A stretch of DNA of 64,000 nucleotides from Sporolactobacillus laevolacticus DSM 442 (GCF_000497245.1 NZ_AWTC01000009.1:1-64000), one strand, 5' to 3'; positions 44,206-53,062 are shown, counted from the first letter of the stretch. The notes: generated by a model from the sequence alone, not told the origin. Numbers and translations are program-made.

Positions 44206-45069
44206 TCATCCAAGTTCTTTCTTAATTGATGCTGCTTCTGTTAAATAGTTTTCTAAGTTCGCTTGATCACCATTCTGAATGAGTTGTTCCACTTCAGATA
44301 ATTTTTCTATAAACAATTGTATTTCAGGCACTAAGTAGTTCCGATTACTGATGAACAGCTCAGACCACATCTTGCCGTCAATTGATGCTACTCGGCTAAC
44401 ATCTTTGTAGCTTCCCGCTGAAAATGATTTTGGCTGTCTGCCTGATGCTTCCTTCATGTACACCACGGAGAGTACATGAGGGATCTGGCTCGTATACGTT
44501 ATCATGTGATCATGTTGCTCAGGAGACGAGAGAAAAACATTGCTGCTGCCTAGTGCATGCGCGAGTTGGCGCACTAAATCAATGGATGCTTCTCGATTCG
44601 TCTGCAAAGGCGTAATGATGTAATTGCATCCATCAAAAAGGGTTTCCTGTGAATAATCGAATCCACCTTTTTCACGACCGGCCATTGGATGGGCCGGTAC
44701 ATAATCAACATCTTTTCGTAAATGTTTTTGTATCTGATCAAGCATGGAGGTTTTAATCCCGCAAATATCGGTAATAACAGAACCGCTTCGGAATTTTTCA
44801 TGATTGGTTTGCACAAACTTAATGGTCTCACTAGGAGTAAGACAAAGAATGATGAGTGTAGCCTCTTTCAAAAGATCAGTAACCTGATTCTGTTCATTAT
44901 GCAAAAGGCCTTCTTGACGTGCTTGCTGAAATATATGTTGATTCGCATCTATTCCTATTAGATCGGAACAGCCGTGCCGTTTTAGGGCTTTTATGATTGA
45001 TCCACCCATGAGTCCAAGTCCAACCACTCCGATTGTTGCAGATTGAAACGTACTGGAGGCATCATCCAT
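44206..45069 (-). CDS. tyrA: prephenate dehydrogenase, short form without ACT domain
   Basis: 287 residues. NAD-binding VGVVGLGLMGGSIIKAL motif region near 13-28, DICGIKTSMLDQI near 105-117, HPMAGREKGGF near 130-140 with the catalytic His, and QIPHVLSVVYM near 205. The protein ends near residue 287, whereas B. subtilis TyrA is about 370 residues with a C-terminal ACT regulatory domain; no ACT domain exists here. Feedback may be replaced by attenuation: the gene is first behind a Tyr/Phe-rich leader peptide and terminator. GAGGAG lies 10 nt before ATG. Confidence 0.95.
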   Translation of the reverse strand: MDDASSTFQSATIGVVGLGLMGGSIIKALKRHGCSDLIGIDANQHIFQQARQEGLLHNEQNQVTDLLKEATLIILCLTPSETIKFVQTNHEKFRSGSVITDICGIKTSMLDQIQKHLRKDVDYVPAHPMAGREKGGFDYSQETLFDGCNYIITPLQTNREASIDLVRQLAHALGSSNVFLSSPEQHDHMITYTSQIPHVLSVVYMKEASGRQPKSFSAGSYKDVSRVASIDGKMWSELFISNRNYLVPEIQLFIEKLSEVEQLIQNGDQANLENYLTEAASIKKELG

Positions 45070-45158
45070 TGAGTGTCAACTCCTCTTATTTTTAAAAACT
45101 TGGCGCTTTATCCAATCGCTTATACGGTTTCCTTCTAAAATAATTGCTATCCTAGATG

Positions 45159-45190
45159 AAAAAAAGAGAACTCGTATGAGCTCTCTTTTT
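45159..45190 (-). terminator. attenuator terminator of the aromatic operon
   Basis: On the minus strand a 13-bp stem (AAAAAGAGAGCTC with GAGTTCTCTTTTT, one G-T pair) with an ATAC loop and an unbroken T tract, between the leader peptide and tyrA. Its 5' arm GAGCTCAT (45183-45176) can alternatively pair with ATGAGTTT (45227-45220), which starts at the last base of the leader stop codon. That eight-pair helix (two G-T) would prevent the terminator. Confidence 0.85.
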
Positions 45191-45226
45191 GGCATGTACA
45201 GATTGTATCGTCCGATAGGAAACTCA

Positions 45227-45325
45227 TTAGGGCTTGAAGTATTTTGTTGTATACAAAGAAGCCTGGAAATAATAATAGCCCCAGTTCGTAAAGCTTCTAA
45301 AGTATACAGCATACTTCTTATCCAA
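45227..45325 (-). CDS. Tyr/Phe-rich leader peptide of the aromatic amino acid operon
   Basis: 32 codons starting with TTG at 45325 and a near-perfect GAGGGGG ribosome site 8 nt upstream. Seven Tyr (residues 5, 8, 17, 18, 19, 25, 29), four Phe (9, 12, 20, 30) and one Trp (15) make 12 of 32 residues, including the run YYYF at 17-20 and KYF two codons from the end. A sigma-A promoter lies about 30 nt upstream, and a terminator with a competing antiterminator follows. This is the arrangement of a ribosome-mediated attenuator sensing charged tRNA-Tyr and tRNA-Phe. The assignment rests on sequence content and layout; no family match is claimed. Confidence 0.85.
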   Translation of the reverse strand: MDKKYAVYFRSFTNWGYYYFQASLYTTKYFKP

Positions 45326-45355
45326 TGGTCGTTCCCCCTCGATTAGTTAAAAACT

Positions 45356-45384
45356 ATTCTAGTTGTTGTGCCACATCCTGTCAA
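45356..45384 (-). promoter_or_regulatory. sigma-A promoter of the aromatic operon
   Basis: TTGACA (45384-45379), 17-bp spacer, TAGAAT (45361-45356). Transcription should start near 45349, leaving a 24-nt 5' leader before the TTG start codon. Confidence 0.88.
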
Positions 45385-45455
45385 CCCTGCGAAGAAATTG
45401 AGAAGTTTAACCGTTTAATCCGGTGGACATATTTGTTTAAGAACTCATTCTTATC

Positions 45456-45484
45456 TTGTTAATTGCGTTCCGTATGATTATAAT
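45456..45484 (+). promoter_or_regulatory. sigma-A promoter of the metS T-box transcript
   Basis: TTGTTA (45456-45461), 17-bp spacer, TATAAT (45479-45484), divergent from the aromatic operon promoter about 70 bp away. Confidence 0.82.
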
Positions 45485-45506
45485 AAATGTAAAATTTTAT
45501 AAAGTG

Positions 45507-45827
45507 ACACGCGATGAAGAGAAAAAGTAGGTGGCGAATCTTTTCACAGAGAGCTTCGATACGGTGAAAGAAGCAAAGAAATGCTATCCGAAAAATGGCC
45601 TTGGAGCGGCATACTGAGTTTTCGCAGGGACTCTGCTAGTCCATTCCCAGCACCGAATCAGCTAGGCTATGACGAGTAATGGTTCTCGTTATAAAAACCA
45701 CAGTATAAGAGCTATTGGAAGCTCCGTACTTGCAGAGACTAATGATGTGAATTATTAGTAAAATTAGGTGGTACCACGTGGATTATACCCTCGTCCTGAT
45801 GCAATTGCATTAGGACGGGGGTTTTTT
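45507..45827 (+). promoter_or_regulatory. T-box riboswitch of metS, predicted methionine specifier
   Basis: A ~320-nt leader. Stem I begins with GATGAAGAGAAAAAGTAGG, and its 3' side contains GAA-ATG-CT with ATG (45581-45583) as specifier codon for Met. The conserved T-box AGGTGGTACCACG is at 45766-45778. The terminator (ACCCTCGTCCT with AGGACGGGGGT, 45787-45821) ends in six T just before the metS ribosome site. Specifier choice fits the downstream enzyme. Confidence 0.92.
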
Positions 45828-45852
45828 GCTTTTATTAAAAGGAGGAATGATC

Positions 45853-47490
45853 ATGGCTGTTTTAATTGCGGGTGCATGGCCTTATGCTAATGGTGAGCTT
45901 CATCTGGGGCATTTGTCGAGTTTATTGCCGGGAGATATCTTAGCGAGATATTTTCGTCAGAAAGGGGAGGAGGTTCTGTACGTGTCGGGAAGCGACTGTA
46001 ATGGCACACCGATTTCGATTCGCGCTCGTCAAGAAGCTGTTTCAACTCAAATCATTGCAGATCGATACCATCGATCATTTAAGCGATGTTTCGATAAGCT
46101 GGGTTTTACTTTTGATTGCTACACAAGAACGGACACGCCGCTGCATCACGAAATCGTTCAACACCTTTTTCAAAAGCTTTATGATCACCAGTATATTTAT
46201 CATAAAAAGGTGAAGCAAACGTATTGTGAGTATTGCAGCCGATTTTTGCCGGACCGTTATGTAGAGGGGAAATGTCCGCATTGTGGTGCCAATGCCAGGG
46301 GGGATCAGTGCGAGCGTTGTTCAACAATTTTGGATCCGCTTGAATTAATTGATCGAAAATGCAAAATTTGCGGTAGAACACCAACAGAACGTGAAACAGA
46401 ACATCTTTACTTTTCACTGAGCCATTTTCAGGAAACATTGGAACAATACGAGGGAGATGCTGAAAAACAGCATGCCTGGCGGGAGAATGCGATAAATTTG
46501 ACGAAACGCTACCTCAAGGAAGGTCTTCAGGATCGCGCTGTGACACGTGATTTGCCTAATGGTGTCCCTGTGCCGATCAAAGGATTCGAGGATAAGAAAA
46601 TATATGTCTGGATTGAAGCGGTATCTGGTTATTATTCGGCATCAAAGCAGTGGCAAAAGCAAACGGGTAAGGATGTGTCCCGTTTTTGGAATGAGGATAC
46701 CGTTTCGTATTATGTTCAGGGCAAAGATAACATTCCTTTTCACACAATTATCTGGCCTGCTGTACTTCTTGGCAATGACATCCGGTCTCTCCCAACGCAT
46801 ATTGTATCGAATGAATACTTGACACTGGAAAAGAAAAAATTATCAACCAGCAAAAATTGGGCGGTTTGGGTACCCGATCTCATTGCACGTTATCATCCGG
46901 ACACAATTCGCTATTTCATGACCATCAATGCGCCGGAAACCCATGATGCCGATTTTTCCTGGCGTGAATTTATTAACAGCCACAACAGTGAATTACTAGG
47001 GGCCTATGGTAATTTTGTAAATCGAACATTGAAATTTATTGAAAAAATTGAGGGTTTTGTATCAAGTACGTCAATTGCTGATCAGGAGGTTCAGGACAAG
47101 ATAAACCTTTTGTATGCTGAAACAGGACGGCTGATCGAATCCGCCCATATTAAGAAAGCGCTGGAGAAAATTTTTGATTTTGTCCGTTATTGCAACAAAT
47201 ATTTTGATGTTCATGAACCATGGAAACTGCTTGAAGAAGATAAGGACACCTGTTGCCGTATTCTAAATACATGTCAGATTATGATTGCAAATCTAGCCCA
47301 GCTGCTGGCGCCTTTCCTTCCTTTCTCAAGCCAAGAGGTACAGAAAATGCTAGGATTAGGACACTTAACCTGGCAGCCCATTATCAGATTGGAAGCAAAA
47401 CCAGTGAGTGTGCACCCGTTATTCCAGAGAATTGAACGTTCCCAAATTGATGCGGAAATTGATCGATTATATAATGGGATAAGAAGGTAA
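45853..47490 (+). CDS. metG: methionyl-tRNA synthetase, atypical form
   Basis: 545 residues. Class I motifs: HIGH-like GELHLGHL near 15; four CxxC knuckles (CEYC, CPHC, CERC, CKIC) within about residues 123-180, i.e. the double zinc-binding insertion; and KKLSTSKN in place of KMSKS near 325. An anticodon-binding helical domain completes it; no C-terminal EMAP/Trbp111 tRNA-binding domain. The Bacillus housekeeping MetRS usually carries that C-terminal domain and a simpler knuckle, so this may be a divergent or second, acquired type like the MetRS2 that resists MetRS inhibitors. AGGAGG lies 7 nt before ATG 45853. Under Met T-box control. Confidence 0.9.
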   Translation: MAVLIAGAWPYANGELHLGHLSSLLPGDILARYFRQKGEEVLYVSGSDCNGTPISIRARQEAVSTQIIADRYHRSFKRCFDKLGFTFDCYTRTDTPLHHEIVQHLFQKLYDHQYIYHKKVKQTYCEYCSRFLPDRYVEGKCPHCGANARGDQCERCSTILDPLELIDRKCKICGRTPTERETEHLYFSLSHFQETLEQYEGDAEKQHAWRENAINLTKRYLKEGLQDRAVTRDLPNGVPVPIKGFEDKKIYVWIEAVSGYYSASKQWQKQTGKDVSRFWNEDTVSYYVQGKDNIPFHTIIWPAVLLGNDIRSLPTHIVSNEYLTLEKKKLSTSKNWAVWVPDLIARYHPDTIRYFMTINAPETHDADFSWREFINSHNSELLGAYGNFVNRTLKFIEKIEGFVSSTSIADQEVQDKINLLYAETGRLIESAHIKKALEKIFDFVRYCNKYFDVHEPWKLLEEDKDTCCRILNTCQIMIANLAQLLAPFLPFSSQEVQKMLGLGHLTWQPIIRLEAKPVSVHPLFQRIERSQIDAEIDRLYNGIRR

Positions 47491-47566
47491 ATGCGATGAA
47501 AGATCGATCTTTCCTGGTGTGGATAAGTTTAAAAATGTACGTGATTCATTAACTATTCTTAGAACG

Positions 47567-47591
47567 AAAGCGCGGTGAGAGCCGCGCTTTT
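47567..47591. terminator. bidirectional terminator, metS / LysR gene
   Basis: AAAGCGCGG-TGAGAG-CCGCGCTTT with a short T run on the plus strand. Confidence 0.82.
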
Positions 47592-48462
47592 ACTCGTTCA
47601 TTGACTCGATAATTTCTTGGGTAACTTCCGCGAAACACTTTGCAGCAGGTGAGGGAGGATTTCGTGTTGCAAAACTGATTGTTCTGTAGTTGTCGGATGA
47701 GAGTGGAATAGCTTTCAATGGCATGATATTTTCAGGGAGAACTAATTCGGGCAAAATGCTGATACCAAGATGGTGGGCGACCATTGCCAATATAGCGTTT
47801 TCCTCCATCAGTTCAAACCGGACATTTGGTTTGCAATGATTCTCCGCTAAAATTCGTTTGACCTCATGATAACCACCGAAAGCCGGCATGATGAATGGCT
47901 CTTCCTCAAGCTGGCTGAAAGAGATGGTGGATTGCGTGTAAAGCTTGCTTTCAGGAGATACAATGCAAAGGATACGGTCTTTCTTTAGTGGCGTCACATG
48001 AAAAGGCTTGAAAGCCAACTTATTGATGAAACCGCAATCCAGCTCACCACGGATCAACGCTTCCTCAATTTCTTTATAATTGCCCTCTGATAAGCGAATT
48101 TTCACAAAGGGATATTTTTCATCCATCGTTTGAATAATTTGTGGGAGCAGATGCCTGGATACACTGGTGAAAACACCGACTGAAACGGTCCCTTTCGTCA
48201 CACCTAGAAGGGCAGAAGCTTCCTGATGTATTTTTTCATCCATTTGCAGCACAGTACGAATGGATGGCAGCAGCAGATCACCTTCGCGTGTCAAACTAAT
48301 CCCTGAACGATCTCTGTTAATTAGTAGAAATCCAAATTTATTTTCCAGACTTGTGATGGCATGACTCACTGCGGACTGCGTCAGGCCAAGTTGATCCGCC
48401 GCCTTTGTAAAACTGTTCACATCCACTACTTTAGCAAGAATTTGATATTTGATAAGGCTCAT
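47590..48462 (-). CDS. LysR family transcriptional regulator
   Basis: 290 residues. N-terminal winged HTH (FTKAADQLGLTQSAVSHAITSLENKFGFLLINRDR near 16-50) and a C-terminal substrate-binding fold (SVGVFTSVSRHLLPQII near 93, GELDCGFINKL near 137). It is divergent from the EamA transporter gene with a 127-nt gap, the common layout for a LysR regulator and its target. Inducer unknown. Confidence 0.92.
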   Translation of the reverse strand: MSLIKYQILAKVVDVNSFTKAADQLGLTQSAVSHAITSLENKFGFLLINRDRSGISLTREGDLLLPSIRTVLQMDEKIHQEASALLGVTKGTVSVGVFTSVSRHLLPQIIQTMDEKYPFVKIRLSEGNYKEIEEALIRGELDCGFINKLAFKPFHVTPLKKDRILCIVSPESKLYTQSTISFSQLEEEPFIMPAFGGYHEVKRILAENHCKPNVRFELMEENAILAMVAHHLGISILPELVLPENIMPLKAIPLSSDNYRTISFATRNPPSPAAKCFAEVTQEIIESMNE

Positions 48463-48481
48463 TTTTAACCTCGATTTCCGA

Positions 48482-48496
48482 ATGAAATATATTCAT
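48482..48496. promoter_or_regulatory. candidate LysR operator
   Basis: ATGAA-ATATA-TTCAT, a T-N11-A-like dyad with perfect 5-bp arms, 19 bp from the LysR start and about 95 bp before the divergent transporter gene. Confidence 0.5.
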
Positions 48497-48589
48497 AGTT
48501 ATAATTATAAACATTCATTTTATTAATACCAGGATACCCCTTATACTAAAAATGGAAATTGATTAATCGGCGAGTGAGGGCTGTAAAAA

Positions 48590-49549
48590 ATGAATCAGAA
48601 AAAAGCGGATTTAATGCTTGTGATCGTGACGATCTTCTGGGGATCCTCTTACTTATTTATGAAAACAGGACTTGATACACTAGACACTTTTAATCTGATT
48701 GCACTCAGGTTCTTGATTGCTTTTGTAATTACTGCAGCGATTTTTTATAAATGGCTTAGAAAAACAGATTGGATCACACTTTTTTATAGTTTATGTCTTA
48801 GTGTGGTCCTTTTAGGAGTTTTTGTATTTATTATGTTTGGTATGAGATCGACTTCTGCCTCGAAAGCGGGTTTTCTAGTCAGTCTTACTGTTGTTTTTGT
48901 TCCACTTATTGAGGCGCTGATTGTTCGCAGAAAGCCGGAACGGAAAGTGGTTGCAGGCTCTTTTCTATCTTTGTTAGGCATTTACTTGTTAACAGGGGGA
49001 GGCGGATTGCATGTTGAGGCAGGCGATCTGTATTGCATCCTTGGCGCGTTATTTAATGCAGTCTATATCGTATTTGCCGATCGATTTACAAAACGCGTGA
49101 ATGCGATCGCATTTGGGGTTTGGCAAATGGGTTTTGCCGGGGTGTTGGCACTAAGCATTTCCAGCTTTATTGAAGAACCTAGTTTACCGCAAACCCCAGA
49201 CGCATGGATCTCTGTATTAGGACTAGGCCTTCTTTGCAGTGCTGCCGGATACATGATGCAGGCAATAGCGCAAAAATTCACTACGTCAATTCACGCAGGA
49301 ATGATTTTCACACTGGAACCGGTATTTGCGGCATTTTTTGCTTATCTTCTTACCGGGGAACAGCTTTCTTCCAGAGGTTATGCAGGTGCTGTTCTTGTAT
49401 TAGTAAGTATCGCAATAACGGAAATTCGTAGCGCTTTTTTTAAGAAACTTACGTTATCCTTTATAAACGGTGTGCGGAATGTATGCTTAAGTGTAGCAGA
49501 AAAATACAATAGGACCACCCGCACCTTAAAGCGTCTTTTGAAAATTTAG
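48590..49549 (+). CDS. EamA/DMT superfamily transporter
   Basis: 319 residues with ten membrane helices in two EamA repeats (first from TIFWGSSYLFMKTG near 15, second from GDLYCILGALFNAVYIVFAD near 145; IFTLEPVFAAFFAYLLTGE near 240). It ends with a basic tail of ~35 residues (KLTLSFINGVRN...), longer than usual. The superfamily exports amino acids and other metabolites. It is probably controlled by the divergent LysR protein. Confidence 0.9.
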   Translation: MNQKKADLMLVIVTIFWGSSYLFMKTGLDTLDTFNLIALRFLIAFVITAAIFYKWLRKTDWITLFYSLCLSVVLLGVFVFIMFGMRSTSASKAGFLVSLTVVFVPLIEALIVRRKPERKVVAGSFLSLLGIYLLTGGGGLHVEAGDLYCILGALFNAVYIVFADRFTKRVNAIAFGVWQMGFAGVLALSISSFIEEPSLPQTPDAWISVLGLGLLCSAAGYMMQAIAQKFTTSIHAGMIFTLEPVFAAFFAYLLTGEQLSSRGYAGAVLVLVSIAITEIRSAFFKKLTLSFINGVRNVCLSVAEKYNRTTRTLKRLLKI

Positions 49550-49847
49550 GTTTTGTTACAGGATCGTGTTCAATGCGTCGAAAGGATAACAATGATCTAT
49601 TATTGAAAGCAGGATCTAAGGCATTGACTGAGTGTGTGAGCACTTAATCAGTGTCATTTTTTATTATTGGGAAGTATTCTGCTGGCCCGGACAAGCTTTG
49701 AGAGAACCATGAACGAGGGAAGTTCGAGCATGTGAACATTTATTTCTGTTCAGTTAAGGGTTGATTCATTTTCTGTTCATAGTTACACTGCAAAATAAAA
49801 AGATGAAAGAGTCGCTATGAGAAGGAGCTAGAAAGGAGCTAGATGTG

Positions 49848-50519
49848 ATGAACAAAATACTCGTCGTTGATGATGATCCACATATTCGCGAGCTGGTTAC
49901 CGTTTTTCTTGAGAATGAAGCGATGCCTTGCATTGAAGCAGAGAATGGAAAACGTGCACTGGAAATACTGGAGGAAGAATCAATCGGTTTGATCGTATTG
50001 GATATCATGATGCCGGAGATGGACGGGTGGTCGTTCTGCAGTGAAGTACGAAAGACATGGCAGACACCAATTCTGATGCTGACGGCAAAAGGCGAGACGA
50101 TGCAGAAAGTAAGAGGTTTTAAACTTGGTGCAGATGATTACCTCGTTAAACCCTTTGAACCCATTGAACTCGTCATGCGTGTTAAAGCCTTGCTCAAGCG
50201 TTATCAGGTCTCTGTTTCGCAAACTGTGCGTGTTGGTAAATTAAGTTTGGATCGTAAATCCTATACGATATTCAACGGTTCTGAATCAATCATGATCCCA
50301 ATGAAGGAATTTGAATTGCTGTTTATGCTTGCTGGAACACCAGGGAGAACATTCACCAGGGATGATCTGATCGAAAATATCTGGGGATTTGACTATGAGG
50401 GTGATGAACGTACGGTTGATGTGCATGTGAAGCGGCTTAGAGAACGATTCATAAGTGATAAGTTTGGGTTTGAAATTAAAACTGTCCGAGGACTCGGATA
50501 TCGATTGGAAGAAGTATAA
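49848..50519 (+). CDS. OmpR-family response regulator
   Basis: 223 residues. Receiver domain with the acidic pair DDD near 9, phospho-acceptor Asp in VLDIMMPEMDG near 54, Thr in MLTAKG near 81 and Lys in DDYLVKPFEP near 104. The DNA-binding winged helix includes KEFELLFMLAGTPGRTFTR and DYEGDERTVDVHVKRLR near 190. These latter motifs are closest to HssR/YclJ-type regulators as I know them; heme sensing is not established. The start at 49848 has GGAG 9 nt upstream; the upstream sequence carries a duplicated GGAGCTAG. TAATG overlap couples it to the kinase gene. Confidence 0.9.
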   Translation: MNKILVVDDDPHIRELVTVFLENEAMPCIEAENGKRALEILEEESIGLIVLDIMMPEMDGWSFCSEVRKTWQTPILMLTAKGETMQKVRGFKLGADDYLVKPFEPIELVMRVKALLKRYQVSVSQTVRVGKLSLDRKSYTIFNGSESIMIPMKEFELLFMLAGTPGRTFTRDDLIENIWGFDYEGDERTVDVHVKRLRERFISDKFGFEIKTVRGLGYRLEEV

Positions 50520-51595
50520 TGCAGAAAAGTGCAATGAGACGATTGAGGGCATATGGATTAGTTATTTTACTTCTACTGTTACTCAATGCTTTTTGGGTTT
50601 TCTTTTACATGATCCTCGGGTTTGCGCTTAAATGGTATGGTTTCGGTGTGTCCCCTCTTGTTCTTCATATAGTGAGCGCATTGCTTGGAATCGTTCTGTT
50701 CGGATTCGTCATGACTCAAGTGGGCAAGTTTCTGCGGCCAAAACGTATGACCTATTTTCAAACAATCATTCAGGCGATGAGGCAAATGGCAAAAGGTAAT
50801 TTTGAGATCAAGCTGGATATGCCGATCCCGGAGGAAGGTAAGCATCGCCATAATCCTTTTATCCAGCTTGCCGATAGTGTCCACTATATGGCAAAAGAGC
50901 TTGGCCAGCTCGAGCGGGTGCGCCAAGAATTTATTTCTAATGTCTCTCACGAAATTCAATCACCTCTGACATCGATTAAAGGCTTCGCAAGAGCATTGGA
51001 AAATGAGAACCTTTCCAAAGAACAGCATGATCATTATTTAAGAATTATTCAAACGGAAACCGACCGTCTTTCGAAATTGAGTGATAACCTGTTAAAATTG
51101 ACTGCTCTTGAAAATGGCAGACACCCGATGCACATGACCCAATATCGTCCTGATCGACAAATCAGGTCATGCTTGCTGGCACTTGAACCTCAGTGGAGCA
51201 AGAAAAACTTACGAATGAACATTGAACTTGATCCGATCACAATTCATGCTGATAGTGAATTAATGAATCAGGTTTGGATGAACTTGATTCACAATAGCAT
51301 TAAATTTACACCTGAAGATGGTGAAATAAAAATAGAGCTGAAAAAAGAAAGTGATGGGATTTGGTTCCGTTTGTCAGATACAGGCGTTGGGATCAAGAAA
51401 GAAGATTTTGTCCATCTATTTGAACGGTTTTATAAAGCAGATCGATCCCGCAATCGGAAGCAAGGCGGAAACGGACTGGGGTTGTCAATTGTAAAAAAGA
51501 TCATTGATGTGCATCAAGGGGAGATTCATGTCCGCAGTGACTATGGCAAAGGCACTACTTTTTCTATCAAGCTGGAGGAAAGCGGAGTCGAGTAA
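50519..51595 (+). CDS. sensor histidine kinase of the two-component pair
   Basis: 358 residues. Two membrane helices (about 10-33 and 43-66) with only a ~10-residue extracytoplasmic loop, typical of intramembrane-sensing kinases. HAMP-like linker to 125. HisKA with the phospho-His in SNVSHEIQSPLTSIKGFARAL near 140. HATPase_c with N-box MNLIHNSIKFTP, DTGVGIKKED and GGNGLGLSIVKKI. No hssS-type large sensor domain. Its partner is the overlapping response regulator; target genes are not visible nearby. Confidence 0.92.
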   Translation: MQKSAMRRLRAYGLVILLLLLLNAFWVFFYMILGFALKWYGFGVSPLVLHIVSALLGIVLFGFVMTQVGKFLRPKRMTYFQTIIQAMRQMAKGNFEIKLDMPIPEEGKHRHNPFIQLADSVHYMAKELGQLERVRQEFISNVSHEIQSPLTSIKGFARALENENLSKEQHDHYLRIIQTETDRLSKLSDNLLKLTALENGRHPMHMTQYRPDRQIRSCLLALEPQWSKKNLRMNIELDPITIHADSELMNQVWMNLIHNSIKFTPEDGEIKIELKKESDGIWFRLSDTGVGIKKEDFVHLFERFYKADRSRNRKQGGNGLGLSIVKKIIDVHQGEIHVRSDYGKGTTFSIKLEESGVE

Positions 51596-51614
51596 CCTTG
51601 CAGCGTCCATCTTA

Positions 51615-51719
51615 TTAGAGTGTCTGACCGACAATCGCTATAATAAACACAGATACGGTCGATAATACGAGTGCGCCTATTACAAGATATATAACCAATT
51701 TAAATAATTTTTTAGGCAT
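51615..51719 (-). CDS. Prli42-like membrane micropeptide (stressosome anchor candidate)
   Basis: 34 codons on the minus strand, MPKKLFKLVIYLV at the start then a single transmembrane helix (about 9-30) and a short tail. The basic MPKK start, YLV helix and length match Prli42, the Listeria stressosome membrane anchor and its Bacillales counterparts, as recalled. An AGGA site lies about 12 nt upstream, a long spacing. It sits alone between the kinase and M20 peptidase genes, in the yqjE-rnz neighbourhood. Confidence 0.55.
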   Translation of the reverse strand: MPKKLFKLVIYLVIGALVLSTVSVFIIAIVGQTL

Positions 51720-51900
51720 GAGAGAGAAGGTCCTTTCCTTTTGAATTATGTACTTATTATAGTAGAAGATCACGGCCATTTTCAATCATGATTCGCTAAA
51801 TTGACGCTGCCAGTGTGATAAAATGAATAGGTAGCAATCGAATCGGGTGAGAATGAACAGAGCTTTATCTTTCTTACCGCGAATGAAATGGGTGAATGAA

Positions 51901-53019
51901 TTGGTAGATGAAAAGCGATTAGTCGACAGTTTTTGTGAATTAGTCAAGGTGGATTCTGAGACAGGGAATGAAGCCCAAATTTTTCAAGTGCTCAAGAGCA
52001 AATTTGAAGCGCTAGGCCTTGATGTTAAGGAAGATAAGGCGAAGGAAGCAACCGGACATGGCGCAAATAATCTCATTTGTACATTACCAGGTACAAAGAA
52101 AGGAACGCCAATCTTTCTAGGTACTCATATGGACACGGTCTTCCCTGGCCAAAACGTCAAACCGATGATTGCAGATCGTTACATCACTTCCGACGGTACA
52201 ACAATTCTCGGATCCGATGATAAGGCGGGTATTTCTGCGATTCTTGAAGCACTTCGTGTTATTAGTGAAGAACAGTTGGATCATGCAGATGTACAGGTGA
52301 TTGTGACCATCGGTGAAGAATCCGGATTGTTAGGTGCTAAGGCGCTTGATACTTCATTGGTCCACGCTGATTATGGTTTTGCGCTTGACAGTGACGGACC
52401 GGTTGGTGATATTGTTGTTGCTGCTCCATATCAAACAAAATTTATTGTGGATCTCTATGGAAAGACAGCGCATGCGGGTATTGAGCCTGAGAAAGGTGTT
52501 TCTGCGATTACGTTGGCGGCGAAAGCGATCGCCAAAATGCCACTTGGCAGAATTGACAAGGACACGACAGCGAATATTGGCCGTTTTGAAGGCGGGAATG
52601 CCACGAACATCGTTTGCGATCATGTTAAAATACTTGCAGAAACACGATCGCTTGCAAAAGATAAAATGGACAAGCAAGTGAAGCGAATGACTGAAGCTTT
52701 TGAAAGCACTGCTGAGGAAATGGGCGGAAAAGCGGATGTTCAAGCGGACTTTATGTATCCAGGCTACCGCTTCAGTGCGGACGATGCTGTTGTCCAACTT
52801 GCAGCTAAAGCTATCGAAACCGTTGGCAGAACACCACACCTGTTACAGAGTGGCGGAGGCAGTGACGCCAATGTCATTTGCGGTAAAGGCATTCCAACGA
52901 TCAATTTAGGTGTGGGTTACGAAAACATTCACACAGTTAAAGAAAAGATTGCGATTGACGAGCTAGTGAAGACGAGCGAACTTGTTCTTGCGCTTATTAA
53001 TCAAGCTATTGAAAAGTAA
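51901..53019 (+). CDS. yqjE: M20/M25/M40 family metallopeptidase, YqjE-like (peptidase T-like)
   Basis: 372 residues. Zinc ligands: GTHMDTVFPG near 77 (His and Asp), SDDKAGISAIL near 107, and catalytic Glu in TIGEESGLLGA near 137. A lid dimerization domain covers 180-290 (KTAHAGIEPEKG). SGGGSDANVI near 320 and VGYENIHTVKE near 340 carry the last His. Likely a di- or tripeptidase. Start at TTG 51901 matches the homologue start (LVDEKRLVDSF vs. the usual MINEERLL) with GGGTGA 5 nt upstream; ATG 51883, ATG 51853 or GTG 51847 would extend the N-terminus. First of the yqjE-polIV-rnz group. Confidence 0.88.
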   Translation: MVDEKRLVDSFCELVKVDSETGNEAQIFQVLKSKFEALGLDVKEDKAKEATGHGANNLICTLPGTKKGTPIFLGTHMDTVFPGQNVKPMIADRYITSDGTTILGSDDKAGISAILEALRVISEEQLDHADVQVIVTIGEESGLLGAKALDTSLVHADYGFALDSDGPVGDIVVAAPYQTKFIVDLYGKTAHAGIEPEKGVSAITLAAKAIAKMPLGRIDKDTTANIGRFEGGNATNIVCDHVKILAETRSLAKDKMDKQVKRMTEAFESTAEEMGGKADVQADFMYPGYRFSADDAVVQLAAKAIETVGRTPHLLQSGGGSDANVICGKGIPTINLGVGYENIHTVKEKIAIDELVKTSELVLALINQAIEK

Positions 53020-53062
53020 CAAGCAATGACCCGGACTAATCCGTTGGAAGGATGATTAAACG

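Noticed and set aside
45076-45312. 78-codon minus-strand frame upstream of tyrA
   Set aside because: It would read through the attenuator terminator and lacks a ribosome site. The overlapping TTG-started 32-codon frame has a strong site and aromatic codon bias, so it is the better reading.
49611-49665. Possible terminator after the EamA gene
   Set aside because: The CACTTAATCAGTG segment before a T run forms only a weak, mismatched stem.
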